A stretch of 64,000 nucleotides of DNA. Origin: Aquitalea aquatica (GTDB taxonomy: Bacteria; Pseudomonadota; Gammaproteobacteria; Burkholderiales; Chromobacteriaceae). The notes below the pieces were generated by a model. The model did no database searches. It was not told the DNA's origin and was given only the letters and a program-made list of their open reading frames with translations. The stretch's first letter is position 1; each line of letters begins with the position of its first letter. Location: the NCBI RefSeq assembly GCF_013911085.1, contig NZ_JACERN010000030.1:1-64000 (forward strand). Direction: 5' to 3'. A program made the position numbers and the translations under genes. Positions 54,348-62,569 of this stretch are shown in pieces.

Positions 54348-54373
54348 AAGCCTGCTTATGCAGGCTTTTTTTA
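54348..54373 (+). terminator. Terminator after the porin gene
   Basis: AAGCCTGC (54348-54355) and GCAGGCTT (54360-54367) over TTAT, followed by T7. Confidence 0.85.
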
Positions 54374-54411
54374 TGCCTGTCCACATCCAGGCTTGCGGCG
54401 CAAACTGCTAG

Positions 54412-54424
54412 AATTCGAGCGCAA
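54412..54424 (+). promoter_or_regulatory. Ada box upstream of ada-alkB
   Basis: AAT-N6-GCAA (AAT 54412-54414, GCAA 54421-54424) matches the consensus bound by methylated Ada in E. coli. It lies 68 bases before the ada ATG, where an activator site is expected upstream of the promoter. Confidence 0.6.
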
Positions 54425-54491
54425 GCCGCGTGGTGTCGGCTCTGCTCACCAGCGCTACAGTAAGCCATCTTCCTGATGAATCGAGCCCGCC

Positions 54492-55565
54492 ATGGTCAGC
54501 CGCAAACAGCAACTGCATGCAGAACTCATCAGCCGTGACCCTCGCTGGCAGGATGTGTTGCAGCGTAACCCTGAGGCAGACGAGCGCTTTGTCTATGGCG
54601 TGGCCAGCACTGGCGTGTACTGCCGGGCCAGCTGCCCGGCACGCCTGCCCAAACCACAAAATGTCCATTTTTTTGCCGATTGCACCACTGCCGAGCACGC
54701 GGGCTATCGTCCCTGCTTGCGCTGCACGCCACACCAGCAATCACCCCGGCAACGTCAGGCGGCACTAATCGAAGCGGCCTGCAAGCGCATTGCCACAGCA
54801 GAACAGACTCCGGACCTGCAACAACTGGCAGACGAAGCAGGCATGAGCCGCTATCACTTTCACCGTCTATTCAAGGCCGCCACCGGCTTGACGCCGCGCG
54901 GCTATGCCATGGCGGCGCGCCAGCAACGGCTGCAACAGCAACTCGGTAGCGCCACCAGCATCACCAATGCCATCTATGCCGCCGGCTATCAGTCCAGCAG
55001 CCGTTTTTATGCCGAATCCACACACATGCTGGGCATGACACCCCGCAACTACCGGGCGGGTGGCAAGCAGGCGGTAATGCATTTCGCCATTGGCCAATGC
55101 TCGCTGGGGGCCATTCTGGTGGCACAAAGCGATAAAGGTATTTGTGCCATCTTGCTGGGGGAACAAGCGGAGCAATTACTGCAGCAGCTGCAAGACCAGT
55201 TTCCGCAAGCGCAGCTGATCGGTGCCGATGCTGATTTCGAGCAGCAAGTAGCCCTGGTCATCGGTTTGATCGACAATCCGCGCCAGGGCTTGCCACTGCC
55301 ACTGGATATTCGCGGCACGGCGTTTCAGCAGCGGGTGTGGCAGGCACTGCGCGAGATTCCGCCAGGGCAAACGCTGAGTTATAGCGCCGTGGCGGCTAAG
55401 ATCGGCAGCCCCAGCGCCGTGCGTGCTGTGGCACAAGCATGTGCAGCCAATGTGCTGGCAGTCGCCATTCCCTGCCACCGGGTAGTGCGCCAGGATGGCC
55501 AGCTCTCTGGCTACCGCTGGGGCATCGCCCGCAAACAGGCTCTGCTGGACAAGGAGCAATCATGA
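54492..55565 (+). CDS. ada: Ada methyltransferase and regulator
   Basis: Ada repairs O6-methylguanine and methylphosphotriesters and, once self-methylated at its N-terminal cysteine, activates its own operon. The 357-residue protein has the zinc/methyl-acceptor domain (Cys44, Cys48, Cys75, Cys78 in VYCRASCPA and PCLRC), an AraC-type HTH (about 90-190, with EAGMSRYHFHRLFKAATGLTPRGYA), and the O6-methyltransferase domain with the active cysteine in AIPCHRVVRQDG (about Cys328). Full length, all domains intact. alkB follows after 21 bases in one operon. Confidence 0.96.
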   Translation: MVSRKQQLHAELISRDPRWQDVLQRNPEADERFVYGVASTGVYCRASCPARLPKPQNVHFFADCTTAEHAGYRPCLRCTPHQQSPRQRQAALIEAACKRIATAEQTPDLQQLADEAGMSRYHFHRLFKAATGLTPRGYAMAARQQRLQQQLGSATSITNAIYAAGYQSSSRFYAESTHMLGMTPRNYRAGGKQAVMHFAIGQCSLGAILVAQSDKGICAILLGEQAEQLLQQLQDQFPQAQLIGADADFEQQVALVIGLIDNPRQGLPLPLDIRGTAFQQRVWQALREIPPGQTLSYSAVAAKIGSPSAVRAVAQACAANVLAVAIPCHRVVRQDGQLSGYRWGIARKQALLDKEQS

Positions 55566-55586
55566 CATCACCGCCCACCCTTCATC

Positions 55587-56228
55587 ATGGATGATCTATT
55601 CCCCGATAGTCTGGTCAGTCCGCCATTGGCACTAGCCCCAGGAGCCGTCTTGCTACCCGGCCAGGCGCTGGCGCAGCAGGATGCCATCTGGCAGGCGCTA
55701 GACCAAGTACTGCAGCAGGCACCCTTGCGCCACATGCAGACACCCGGTGGCCATACCATGTCCGTTGCCATGAGTAATTGTGGCCAACTTGGCTGGATCA
55801 GCGACCAGCACGGCTATCGCTACAGCGCGAAAGATCCAGTCAGCGGCCTGCCCTGGCCTGAGTTGCCCCCCATACTGGCTGAACTAGCCAGCACGTGGGC
55901 TGGCGCGGCCGGCTTTGACGGCTTCCACAGCAATGCCTGCCTGATCAATTGCTACGCGCCGGGCAGTCGCATGTCCTTGCATCAAGACCGGGATGAACGT
56001 GACTTCTCGCAACCCATCGTCACCCTGTCGCTGGGACTACCCGCCCGTTTCATGCAGGGAGGGGGACAACGCCAGTCCGCCCACCAGAAAATAACCCTGC
56101 GCCATGGTGATGTGCTGGTATTTGGCGGCCCGGCCCGCTTGTGCTTTCACGGCATCATGCCGCTGGCGGATGGCTGGCACCCGCTGCTGGGTAGTCGGCG
56201 CATCAGCCTGACATTTCGTTGCGCCTGA
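55587..56228 (+). CDS. alkB: AlkB oxidative DNA demethylase
   Basis: AlkB removes 1-methyladenine and 3-methylcytosine from DNA by Fe(II)/2-oxoglutarate chemistry. The 213-residue protein has the iron ligands His132 and Asp134 in MSLHQDRDE and His188 in LCFHGIMPL, and the 2-oxoglutarate arginines at about 205 and 211 in RRISLTFR. NCYAPGSRMSLHQDRDE matches E. coli NRYAPGAKLSLHQDKDE. The ATG at 55587 is in the same operon as ada; both are expected to respond to alkylation. Confidence 0.96.
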   Translation: MDDLFPDSLVSPPLALAPGAVLLPGQALAQQDAIWQALDQVLQQAPLRHMQTPGGHTMSVAMSNCGQLGWISDQHGYRYSAKDPVSGLPWPELPPILAELASTWAGAAGFDGFHSNACLINCYAPGSRMSLHQDRDERDFSQPIVTLSLGLPARFMQGGGQRQSAHQKITLRHGDVLVFGGPARLCFHGIMPLADGWHPLLGSRRISLTFRCA

Positions 56229-56308
56229 AGCTACCGCAAAACGGAGTTGCCAGCTCAAAGCCAGACAAGAGCGGGAAAATTATGCAGGCAAGACAAAATG
56301 CAGCTCAG

Positions 56309-56370
56309 ACTGCGGACGTGAAAAGACCCGGCCAGGCCGGGTCTTCTGTCACCACCTTCACGTCCGCAGT
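56309..56370. terminator. Nested convergent terminator between alkB and fabF-like gene
   Basis: A long inverted repeat ACTGCGGACGTGAA (56309-56322) / TTCACGTCCGCAGT (56357-56370) encloses a second hairpin AAGACCCGGCC / GGCCGGGTCTT (56323-56345). T-rich ends occur on the minus side (TCTTTT) and weakly on the plus side, so it can end both converging units. Confidence 0.7.
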
Positions 56371-56414
56371 TGTAGCACACCATAGTGTGCAGCCCTGGGA
56401 CTTAAGGCAACATT

Positions 56415-57644
56415 TCACGCCTGATGGCGTTGTAATACCAAACAAGCGTTACTGCCACCAAAGGCGAAAGAATTACTGATGGCGGCCTGCAAGTCCGGTG
56501 CCGCCACGCCCTTGCCCAGTACGTGCTGCACCCGACAATTTTCATCCAGTTCACGGCAGTTGGCTGTAGGAGGAAGCTGCTGATGATACAAGGCCAGCGC
56601 AGTAATGGCCGTTTCCAGCCCGCCAGTTGCCCCCAGCAAATGGCCATGCATCGACTTGGTGGCACTCACCTGCAAGCCAGGGGTATCTTCCCCCCAGATG
56701 GTCTGCAATGCCTGGCACTCCACCACATCACCCACCTGGGTTGCCGTACCATGGCTATTGCAATAGCCAATCTGTCCGGCAACCAGGCCGGCATCCGCCA
56801 GCGCGGCGCGCATGGTACGCACCTGACCACCAACATCCGGCTTGGTGATATGGGTGGCATCGCTACGGCAGGCATAGCCATCCAGCGTGGCGTAGATACG
56901 CGCACCACGCGCTAACGCGATATCCAATCGTTCCAGGATCAGGAAAGCGGCACCTTCCGCCAGTACCAGTCCGCTACGCTCCTTGTCATAGGGGCGGCAG
57001 GCCTGCTCCGGGTGCTCGCCAGTGGTACTGGCCAGTACCTGCATCGATTGCCAGGCATTGATGATGCCCGGCAGCAACATGGCCTCGGCACCGCCGGCAA
57101 TCGCATGGGTGATTTCACCATGACGAATGGCGCGCATGGCTTCGCCCAGCGCAATAGCGGACGAGGCACAAGCCACTGAATAATTGACCGAGGGGCCGGT
57201 AATACCAAAACGCATGCTGATATGCCCTGCCGGCGCATTGGCCATGCTGGCAATGACCGACAGCGGGGAGACCCGCGCCTTGTCGGCATAAAAGTTATGG
57301 AAGCCCTTGTCCAGCGCAGCACTGCCACCCATCGCACAGCCGACATACACGCCCAGTTGTTCGCGGTCTTCTGGCAGCGTCAACGCCGCATCTTCCACCG
57401 CCAGCGTAGCCGCAGCAACAGCCATCTGGCTGACGCGGTCCACCCCGGACAATTGCAGACGGGTAAACCACGGAGCCGAATCGAACTCGACAGCGCCAAC
57501 CACGGCCGGCTTGCAGCCGGTTGCCGCTTCATCCAGCAGGCGAATGCCTGACTCACCAGCCATCAGCCGGGAAAAAACCGCCTCTGCCTGATTACCCAGA
57601 GGGGAAATCAGACCTATCCCCGTAATGGCAACGGCTGTCCTCAT
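56415..57644 (-). CDS. Beta-ketoacyl-ACP synthase, FabF/KAS II-like
   Basis: A 409-residue condensing enzyme. The catalytic triad is intact: Cys159 in NYSVACASSAIAL, His298 in YCNSHGTATQVGD and His333 in KSMHGHLLGATGG. The N-terminus (RTAVAITGIGLISPLG) and the C-terminal NSFAFGGSNACLVL are typical of KAS II. It starts ATGA overlapping the ACP stop, so the two are co-translated, but no malonyl transferase, ketoreductase or other fab genes are present. It may belong to a specialised fatty acid or aryl-polyene-like product made with enzymes encoded elsewhere. Confidence 0.9.
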   Translation of the reverse strand: MRTAVAITGIGLISPLGNQAEAVFSRLMAGESGIRLLDEAATGCKPAVVGAVEFDSAPWFTRLQLSGVDRVSQMAVAAATLAVEDAALTLPEDREQLGVYVGCAMGGSAALDKGFHNFYADKARVSPLSVIASMANAPAGHISMRFGITGPSVNYSVACASSAIALGEAMRAIRHGEITHAIAGGAEAMLLPGIINAWQSMQVLASTTGEHPEQACRPYDKERSGLVLAEGAAFLILERLDIALARGARIYATLDGYACRSDATHITKPDVGGQVRTMRAALADAGLVAGQIGYCNSHGTATQVGDVVECQALQTIWGEDTPGLQVSATKSMHGHLLGATGGLETAITALALYHQQLPPTANCRELDENCRVQHVLGKGVAAPDLQAAISNSFAFGGSNACLVLQRHQA

Positions 57645-57877
57645 GCCTTTTCCGCCTTGTAGCGGTCCACCAGATCGGCTAATTCCTGCAAATTAGCGAC
57701 ATGGGCTTCTTCTTCGGGAATGGAAACTTCAAAGTGTTCTTCAATGGCAAACAACAGTTCAATCTGCCCCAGTGAATCCAGGCCGTATTCGCCCAGCGGG
57801 CGTTCTGCCTCGACTTCGTTGGCATTCACACCAAATTTTTCTACGATAACTTGCTTGATCTGCTCGATAGTATTCAT
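57641..57877 (-). CDS. Acyl carrier protein, orphan
   Basis: A 78-residue acidic helical protein with the phosphopantetheine site GLDSLGQIELLFAIEEHF (Ser35). It resembles AcpP-like carriers but is not within the main fatty acid operon. I chose the ATG at 57875-57877, preceded by AAGG 7 bases upstream; a GTG just before it would overlap that site. The stop overlaps the start of the ketosynthase gene by 4 bases, so the carrier and its partner enzyme are translated together. Confidence 0.92.
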   Translation of the reverse strand: MNTIEQIKQVIVEKFGVNANEVEAERPLGEYGLDSLGQIELLFAIEEHFEVSIPEEEAHVANLQELADLVDRYKAEKA

Positions 57878-58106
57878 CACGCTGCCTTGCCCGCACAGCC
57901 CGGCACCTGGGCCATAACAGGGGTTATTTTTTCATGAGGCGCTATTGTATGCCTGCGCCTGATGAAAATTTATAGTGTTTATTGTCGAGTTTTATGCCAG
58001 TTGTTGACAACGATGCCCCATGCGCAGCAAGCGTGCATCGTCCTCTCCGTTCGCAAGCATACCGAGGCCACACTATATTGCTGTTACAAATTGTCGCGCA
58101 ACAATG

Positions 58107-58132
58107 TAAAAAGCCAGCAACAGTGTGCTGGC
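58107..58132 (-). terminator. Terminator after the EAL/HDOD gene
   Basis: TGCTGGC/GCCAGCA (58113-58132) stem with a 6-nt loop followed on the minus strand by TTTTTA. Confidence 0.75.
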
Positions 58133-58160
58133 CTAATTGCTAACAGAGCTGTAGTTGCGC

Positions 58161-59585
58161 TCAAACGGCTTCCACATCGTTGTGGACTTCGCTTTCACGC
58201 AATACTTCCTGCGCCCATACCACCGAGTCGATGTAATAACGGCTGGCATGCTCTACTTCGAAATTAAGCACTTTGCACAGGGCATTGATGCGCTGATCAT
58301 CTCCCTGTTCACAAGCCAGTGCCAACGCCAGATACGGGCTGAACATGCCCTTGTTCTCCACCACGGCATCACGCACGGTAGGCGGCAGCTCCAGCGGATC
58401 CAGCACATCCGGGAAGGGCTGGTTGAGCAATACGTCCAGCAGCGAGAACATACCAGTCAAAAACAGATGCTCGGCCTCCAGCTTGTTGCCACGATAGGCT
58501 CCCAGCCGCTCCAAGAAACGAGCGCGAATCAGCGACTTCTCCAGCAAGGCCAGTGCGGTGCCATCTTCCTTCTTAGCAGTAAACAGCAGCATGGACAGCC
58601 ATTTGAACAGGGTTTCGCGCCCCAGCAGCAGCAGGGTTTCTTCGATAGTCTGAACCTTGCGCGCCAGACCGTTCACCGGGGAATTGATGAAACGCAGCAG
58701 CTTGAACAGCAAGACTGAATCCAGCTTGAACTGAGCCTCGAGTTCGCGTGGTTCGGCATTGGCACGCAGCATGCGCATGATCTGCAGGACACGGGTCTGG
58801 TTGCTGTCAACCTTGCCACTTTCCAGGCTACGCACCGTGGCGATGAAAGGCCCATGGAACAGGGCGAAACGATTGCTGCCCGGCGCGCGCAGGCAAACGT
58901 CCAGATCTTCGGCGGTACCGACATTGCGGGCCATCCAGCGCGCATTGGGGTAACGACGCGGCAACTGGTCCAGAATGGGTGCCAGTACGCGGGTAGACGG
59001 TGCGGAGAAGTCCAGCAGCATGAAATCCATGCGGTTGAACAGTTCCGGCTGCAAACGCTCCACCAGAACATGGGCATCGAAAGCCGCCGGCTCTATGGCA
59101 AAGCGCAGGCCCTTGATGCGTAGCGCGTCCAGCGCCTGCATCACTTCGGCGGTGACCGGCTCGTTCGGGTCCGGCTCCAATACGAAGATCACACTCTTGG
59201 CCGGCATCTGCAGCAGCAGTGGCTCGGACAGAGAGCTGATGGAGATGTGCACCAGTGCGCGCCGATAGGCCAGCAGGCGGAACACTTCCATATTTTGCAG
59301 CGTGGTCAGCATCAGGCGGTCAAAATCCTGATGTTTGCTGCCCTTGGCCGCCGCACCGGATTTGACGAAAAACTCGTAGGCCACCACACGGTGCTGCCGA
59401 TCCATGACCGGCTGGTGGGTGACAAAGCCGAGGGTAGGTGGCAGCTGATCGACCGTTTCCGGCTCGGCCACACGCTTTACCGGCGAAGCTTCCAATTCTT
59501 TTTCAACAGCGGCAATTTCGTCGGCCTGACTTTCTTCATTTTTCTTCAGACGACCGGCCAAACCGCCAATCAGGTTTTTCAACAT
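58161..59585 (-). CDS. EAL/HDOD domain signalling protein
   Basis: A 474-residue cytoplasmic protein combining an N-terminal degenerate EAL domain (about 55-250) and a C-terminal HDOD domain (about 265-430). In place of the ExLxR motif it reads VVAYEFFVKSG, and the usual metal-binding acidic residues are missing, so it should not hydrolyse cyclic di-GMP, though FALFHGPFI corresponds to the conserved QGxxF region. The HDOD part (LEAQFKLDSVLLFKLLRFINSPVNGL...) is typical of YuxH-like proteins. Such proteins act as regulators or adaptors; the partner is unknown. It lies 51 bases downstream of aroC on the same strand. The ATG at 59583-59585 was preferred for its purine-rich upstream sequence. Confidence 0.85.
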   Translation of the reverse strand: MLKNLIGGLAGRLKKNEESQADEIAAVEKELEASPVKRVAEPETVDQLPPTLGFVTHQPVMDRQHRVVAYEFFVKSGAAAKGSKHQDFDRLMLTTLQNMEVFRLLAYRRALVHISISSLSEPLLLQMPAKSVIFVLEPDPNEPVTAEVMQALDALRIKGLRFAIEPAAFDAHVLVERLQPELFNRMDFMLLDFSAPSTRVLAPILDQLPRRYPNARWMARNVGTAEDLDVCLRAPGSNRFALFHGPFIATVRSLESGKVDSNQTRVLQIMRMLRANAEPRELEAQFKLDSVLLFKLLRFINSPVNGLARKVQTIEETLLLLGRETLFKWLSMLLFTAKKEDGTALALLEKSLIRARFLERLGAYRGNKLEAEHLFLTGMFSLLDVLLNQPFPDVLDPLELPPTVRDAVVENKGMFSPYLALALACEQGDDQRINALCKVLNFEVEHASRYYIDSVVWAQEVLRESEVHNDVEAV

Positions 59586-59636
59586 GGTTCGCTCTCTCAT
59601 GACACCCGGCTACGGGACAGACAACCTCAGTGCAGT

Positions 59637-60737
59637 TTAGTCGATTCGGCCCGGTATTTTTGGCGTATCCACCACCACATCGCCACATTGGGCACGGTGG
59701 CGCAAGGCATGGTCAATCAACACCAGCGCCAGCATGGCTTCGGCAATCGGCGTGGCACGGATGCCGACACACGGATCATGGCGGCCATGGGTTTCCATCA
59801 CGATGGGATTGCCCTGGCGGTCGATGGAGCGACGCGGCTGGGCAATCGACGAGGTCGGCTTGATTGCCATCGATACCTCGATGTCCTGCCCGGTGGAAAT
59901 ACCACCCAGAATGCCGCCGGCGTGATTGCTGGCAAAGCCTTGTGGTGTCAGCTCATCGCCATGCTCGCTGCCGCGCTGGGCTACGCTGGCAAAACCGGCA
60001 CCAATTTCCACACCCTTCACAGCGTTGATGTTCATCATGGCATAGGCGATGTCGGCATCCAGACGGTCGAATACCGGCTCCCCCCAACCTACCGGCACGT
60101 TTTCCGCCACCACGCGCAAGCGGGCACCCACCGAGTCCAGGCTCTTGCGGATGGAGTCCATGTACGCCTCCAGCTCTGGCACCACGGCTTCGTCAGCAGC
60201 AAAGAAAGGATTACTGTTGACCACATCCCAGCTCTTGAAGGGGATTTCCACATGGCCGATCTGGGTCATGTGGCCGCGGATCACGATGCCATAGCGCTCG
60301 TGCAGCCACTTTTTGGCAATGGCCCCCGCCGCCACGCGCACGGCGGTTTCACGAGCGCTGGAACGGCCACCGCCTCTCGGGTCGCGCACGCCATATTTGT
60401 GCCAGTAGGTGTAATCGGCATGACCGGGACGGAAGGTATCAGCGATATTGCCGTAATCCTTGGAGCGCTGGTCGGTATTGCGGATCAGCAAGGCAATCGG
60501 CGTGCCGGTGGTCTTGCCTTCGTAAACGCCAGACAGAATCTCGACCGCATCCGGCTCCCGCCGCTGGGTCACATGTCGGCTAGTGCCGGGTTTGCGCCGG
60601 TCCAGTTCCTGCTGAATGTCTTCAGCGCTGATGGCCAAGCCCGGTGGGCAGCCATCCACCACGCAGCCGATGGCCGGCCCGTGGCTTTCGCCAAAGGAAG
60701 TTACGGTAAACAGCAGCCCCATGGTGTTGCCTGACAT
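59637..60737 (-). CDS. aroC: Chorismate synthase
   Basis: AroC converts EPSP to chorismate with reduced FMN, the last step of the shikimate pathway. The 366-residue protein has the signature [18 protein letters not shown] (about 16-33), [58 protein letters not shown], and [22 protein letters not shown]. It is full length. It lies 60 bases after the 2OG-Fe(II) oxygenase gene and before the EAL/HDOD gene, all on the same strand; without terminators between them they may be read together. Confidence 0.97.
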   Translation of the reverse strand: MSGNTMGLLFTVTSFGESHGPAIGCVVDGCPPGLAISAEDIQQELDRRKPGTSRHVTQRREPDAVEILSGVYEGKTTGTPIALLIRNTDQRSKDYGNIADTFRPGHADYTYWHKYGVRDPRGGGRSSARETAVRVAAGAIAKKWLHERYGIVIRGHMTQIGHVEIPFKSWDVVNSNPFFAADEAVVPELEAYMDSIRKSLDSVGARLRVVAENVPVGWGEPVFDRLDADIAYAMMNINAVKGVEIGAGFASVAQRGSEHGDELTPQGFASNHAGGILGGISTGQDIEVSMAIKPTSSIAQPRRSIDRQGNPIVMETHGRHDPCVGIRATPIAEAMLALVLIDHALRHRAQCGDVVVDTPKIPGRID

Positions 60738-60797
60738 CTTGATTCGTCCCTTGTCATTTCATCTGGTTTGGCCTGATTCTAGCACGGCAAAACCCGT

Positions 60798-61445
60798 CTA
60801 CGACGACCAAGCGAGTCCTGCCTGACGCCGGCGAAACCAGCCGGTGACCGATAGCCGCTGCTGCGAGGCTGGCAAGACTTCGTGCCAGAAACGATCAGAC
60901 AGAAACAACACCAGCGTGCCGGCCTGCGGCGCAACGTCTAGCGAACGGCTGCACTCATCATCCAGGTACAGGCGCATCTGCCCGCCAGCATCGGCGGGCC
61001 AGTCTTCATTCAGATACAACACGGCGGTCAGCGCGCGGGCATCATCATCGCGAAAGCGATCCAGGTGTTTCTTGTAGAAACTGCCCGGCGGATAAACGGC
61101 AAAGTGCGATTCCAGATCTTCCAGCCCCAGATAAAAGGCCTGATTCACCGCGTGGCGCACTTGATCGAGGGTGGCAAAATAATGGGCAATGGCCGGTTCG
61201 GCATCCTGCGGCTCCAGCCACAATACCGAGTCGGAACGGATTTCACTGCGTCGACCTTGCTGGTCGGCCCGTCCGACGGCTGCCTCATGAAATCGTCCTT
61301 CATCCCACTGCGCCAGACAGCATTGCTGCAGGCGCCGGATGTCTTCGGCACTAAACAGGGTGTGATCGACAACCCACCCCTGCTCGGCCAGGGTGTCGAT
61401 AATAGCGTCCAGCTTGGCTGGGGATTGGTCTGTCACTTGCATCAT
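60798..61445 (-). CDS. 2-Oxoglutarate/Fe(II) dioxygenase, prolyl-4-hydroxylase-like
   Basis: A 215-residue enzyme with the double-stranded beta-helix iron site: HLDRFRDDDARALTAVLYLNEDW (His and Asp at about 132 and 134), then LFLSDRFWHEVLPASQQRLSVTGWFRRR (second His and the 2-oxoglutarate arginine). The sequence resembles prolyl 4-hydroxylase alpha-type bacterial proteins (PKHD/P4Hc), whose substrates here are unknown. I chose the ATG at 61443-61445, with GGAG 9 bases upstream. It lies between the alpha/beta hydrolase and aroC on the same strand. Confidence 0.85.
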   Translation of the reverse strand: MMQVTDQSPAKLDAIIDTLAEQGWVVDHTLFSAEDIRRLQQCCLAQWDEGRFHEAAVGRADQQGRRSEIRSDSVLWLEPQDAEPAIAHYFATLDQVRHAVNQAFYLGLEDLESHFAVYPPGSFYKKHLDRFRDDDARALTAVLYLNEDWPADAGGQMRLYLDDECSRSLDVAPQAGTLVLFLSDRFWHEVLPASQQRLSVTGWFRRRQAGLAWSS

Positions 61446-61510
61446 GGCGGCATTCTCCACTAGAGCTGGCTGTTCTACCACAGCCCCCCCGGCCGGCGGC
61501 ATGATATTTA

Positions 61511-62431
61511 TCAGTGGTTTTCCATAACCTTGTCATGCCGGCCCCGCAACCAGTCCAGCACCAGCGGGAAATGATCGGCCGGGGCATCCGGGTGGGTCAG
61601 CAAAGACACGTGGTCATAGTCATGCCAGTGCCCAGCCACCCGCCCAAGCAAGCGTAGCCGCGACAGATGGGGGCCGGACTCATCGCGAAAGCGCCGCACA
61701 TCCTCGACATGGCCACGACAGGGATCATTACGCGCCGCGAAATACAGGGCCGGTGGCAGCGATACCTGCCGCGCTGCCGCGCCGTAATCGAAGCCATCAT
61801 CACTGTCCACCCAGGGGCGCAGCTTGGCCCAGCGCTTGCTCTGGCGATGACTTTTTTCGGTTTCATCGTCCGCCCCCAGGCCAATGCGCCTGGCCGGCAG
61901 GTAGCCATACCAGCGAATCAGCCAGCGCGCGGCGATATTCCAGATCAGATCGACCTCCAGCCATTTGCGCAGATTACGCACGGCTATGCTGCGCTTGCTA
62001 CCAAAGTACACCAGGCTGGCCACTTGCGAGGCCAGTTGTGGATAGCGCAGCAAACAGCTGCTCATATGTACGCCACCCCAGGAATGTGCCATCCAGTGCA
62101 GACGCTGCCCACCCTTGCGCTGGAGGATGGCCGCATGTAGCGCCGGCAGATCCTGGCAAATGATTTCGGTTTGGCCATGGCGCGATGTGGCGTCGATTTT
62201 CGGGATACTGCGGCCACGGCCACGCAAATCGGCTACGAATACATCGTAGCCGGCATCGGCCAGAAAATGCGCCAACCCCTTGCCACTGTCGCTATAGAAA
62301 ATCCGGCCATCCGCCATGACCCCATGAACCAGTAATATCGGTGGTCCGTCTGCCTCGCGCCAGATACGCCGCAGATGCAGCCGCTGCTGCTCGACCTCTA
62401 CATACAAGTCCTGCTGCTGCTTTTCTGCCAT
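61511..62431 (-). CDS. Alpha/beta hydrolase
   Basis: A 306-residue alpha/beta-hydrolase-fold protein. The oxyanion HG motif is in ILLVHGVMADGRIF (about 32-45), the nucleophile serine in WMAHSWGGVHM (about 115), and the aspartate and histidine candidates in ARNDPCRGH and DYDHVSLLTHPDA. Such proteins are esterases or acyltransferases; no closer family is evident. The ATG at 62429-62431 is preceded by AAGGTGAG. It appears to head a unit with the dioxygenase gene, after the pepN terminator. Confidence 0.85.
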   Translation of the reverse strand: MAEKQQQDLYVEVEQQRLHLRRIWREADGPPILLVHGVMADGRIFYSDSGKGLAHFLADAGYDVFVADLRGRGRSIPKIDATSRHGQTEIICQDLPALHAAILQRKGGQRLHWMAHSWGGVHMSSCLLRYPQLASQVASLVYFGSKRSIAVRNLRKWLEVDLIWNIAARWLIRWYGYLPARRIGLGADDETEKSHRQSKRWAKLRPWVDSDDGFDYGAAARQVSLPPALYFAARNDPCRGHVEDVRRFRDESGPHLSRLRLLGRVAGHWHDYDHVSLLTHPDAPADHFPLVLDWLRGRHDKVMENH

Positions 62432-62519
62432 TGTTCTCACCTTGCCAATCCACCAAGCAAACGACCGTATGATTAAGGCAAGTCCAGCGGCAGGTCAATC
62501 TTCTATACGCTCGCTCCAT

Positions 62520-62546
62520 GAAAAACGGGCCGCCATGGCGACCCGT
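62520..62546 (-). terminator. Terminator after pepN
   Basis: ACGGGTCGCC/GGCGGCCCGT pair on the minus strand (62525-62546) with one mismatch, followed by TTTTT. Confidence 0.75.
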
Positions 62547-62569
62547 TGTTTCTTCCCGTGCAAGTATGC

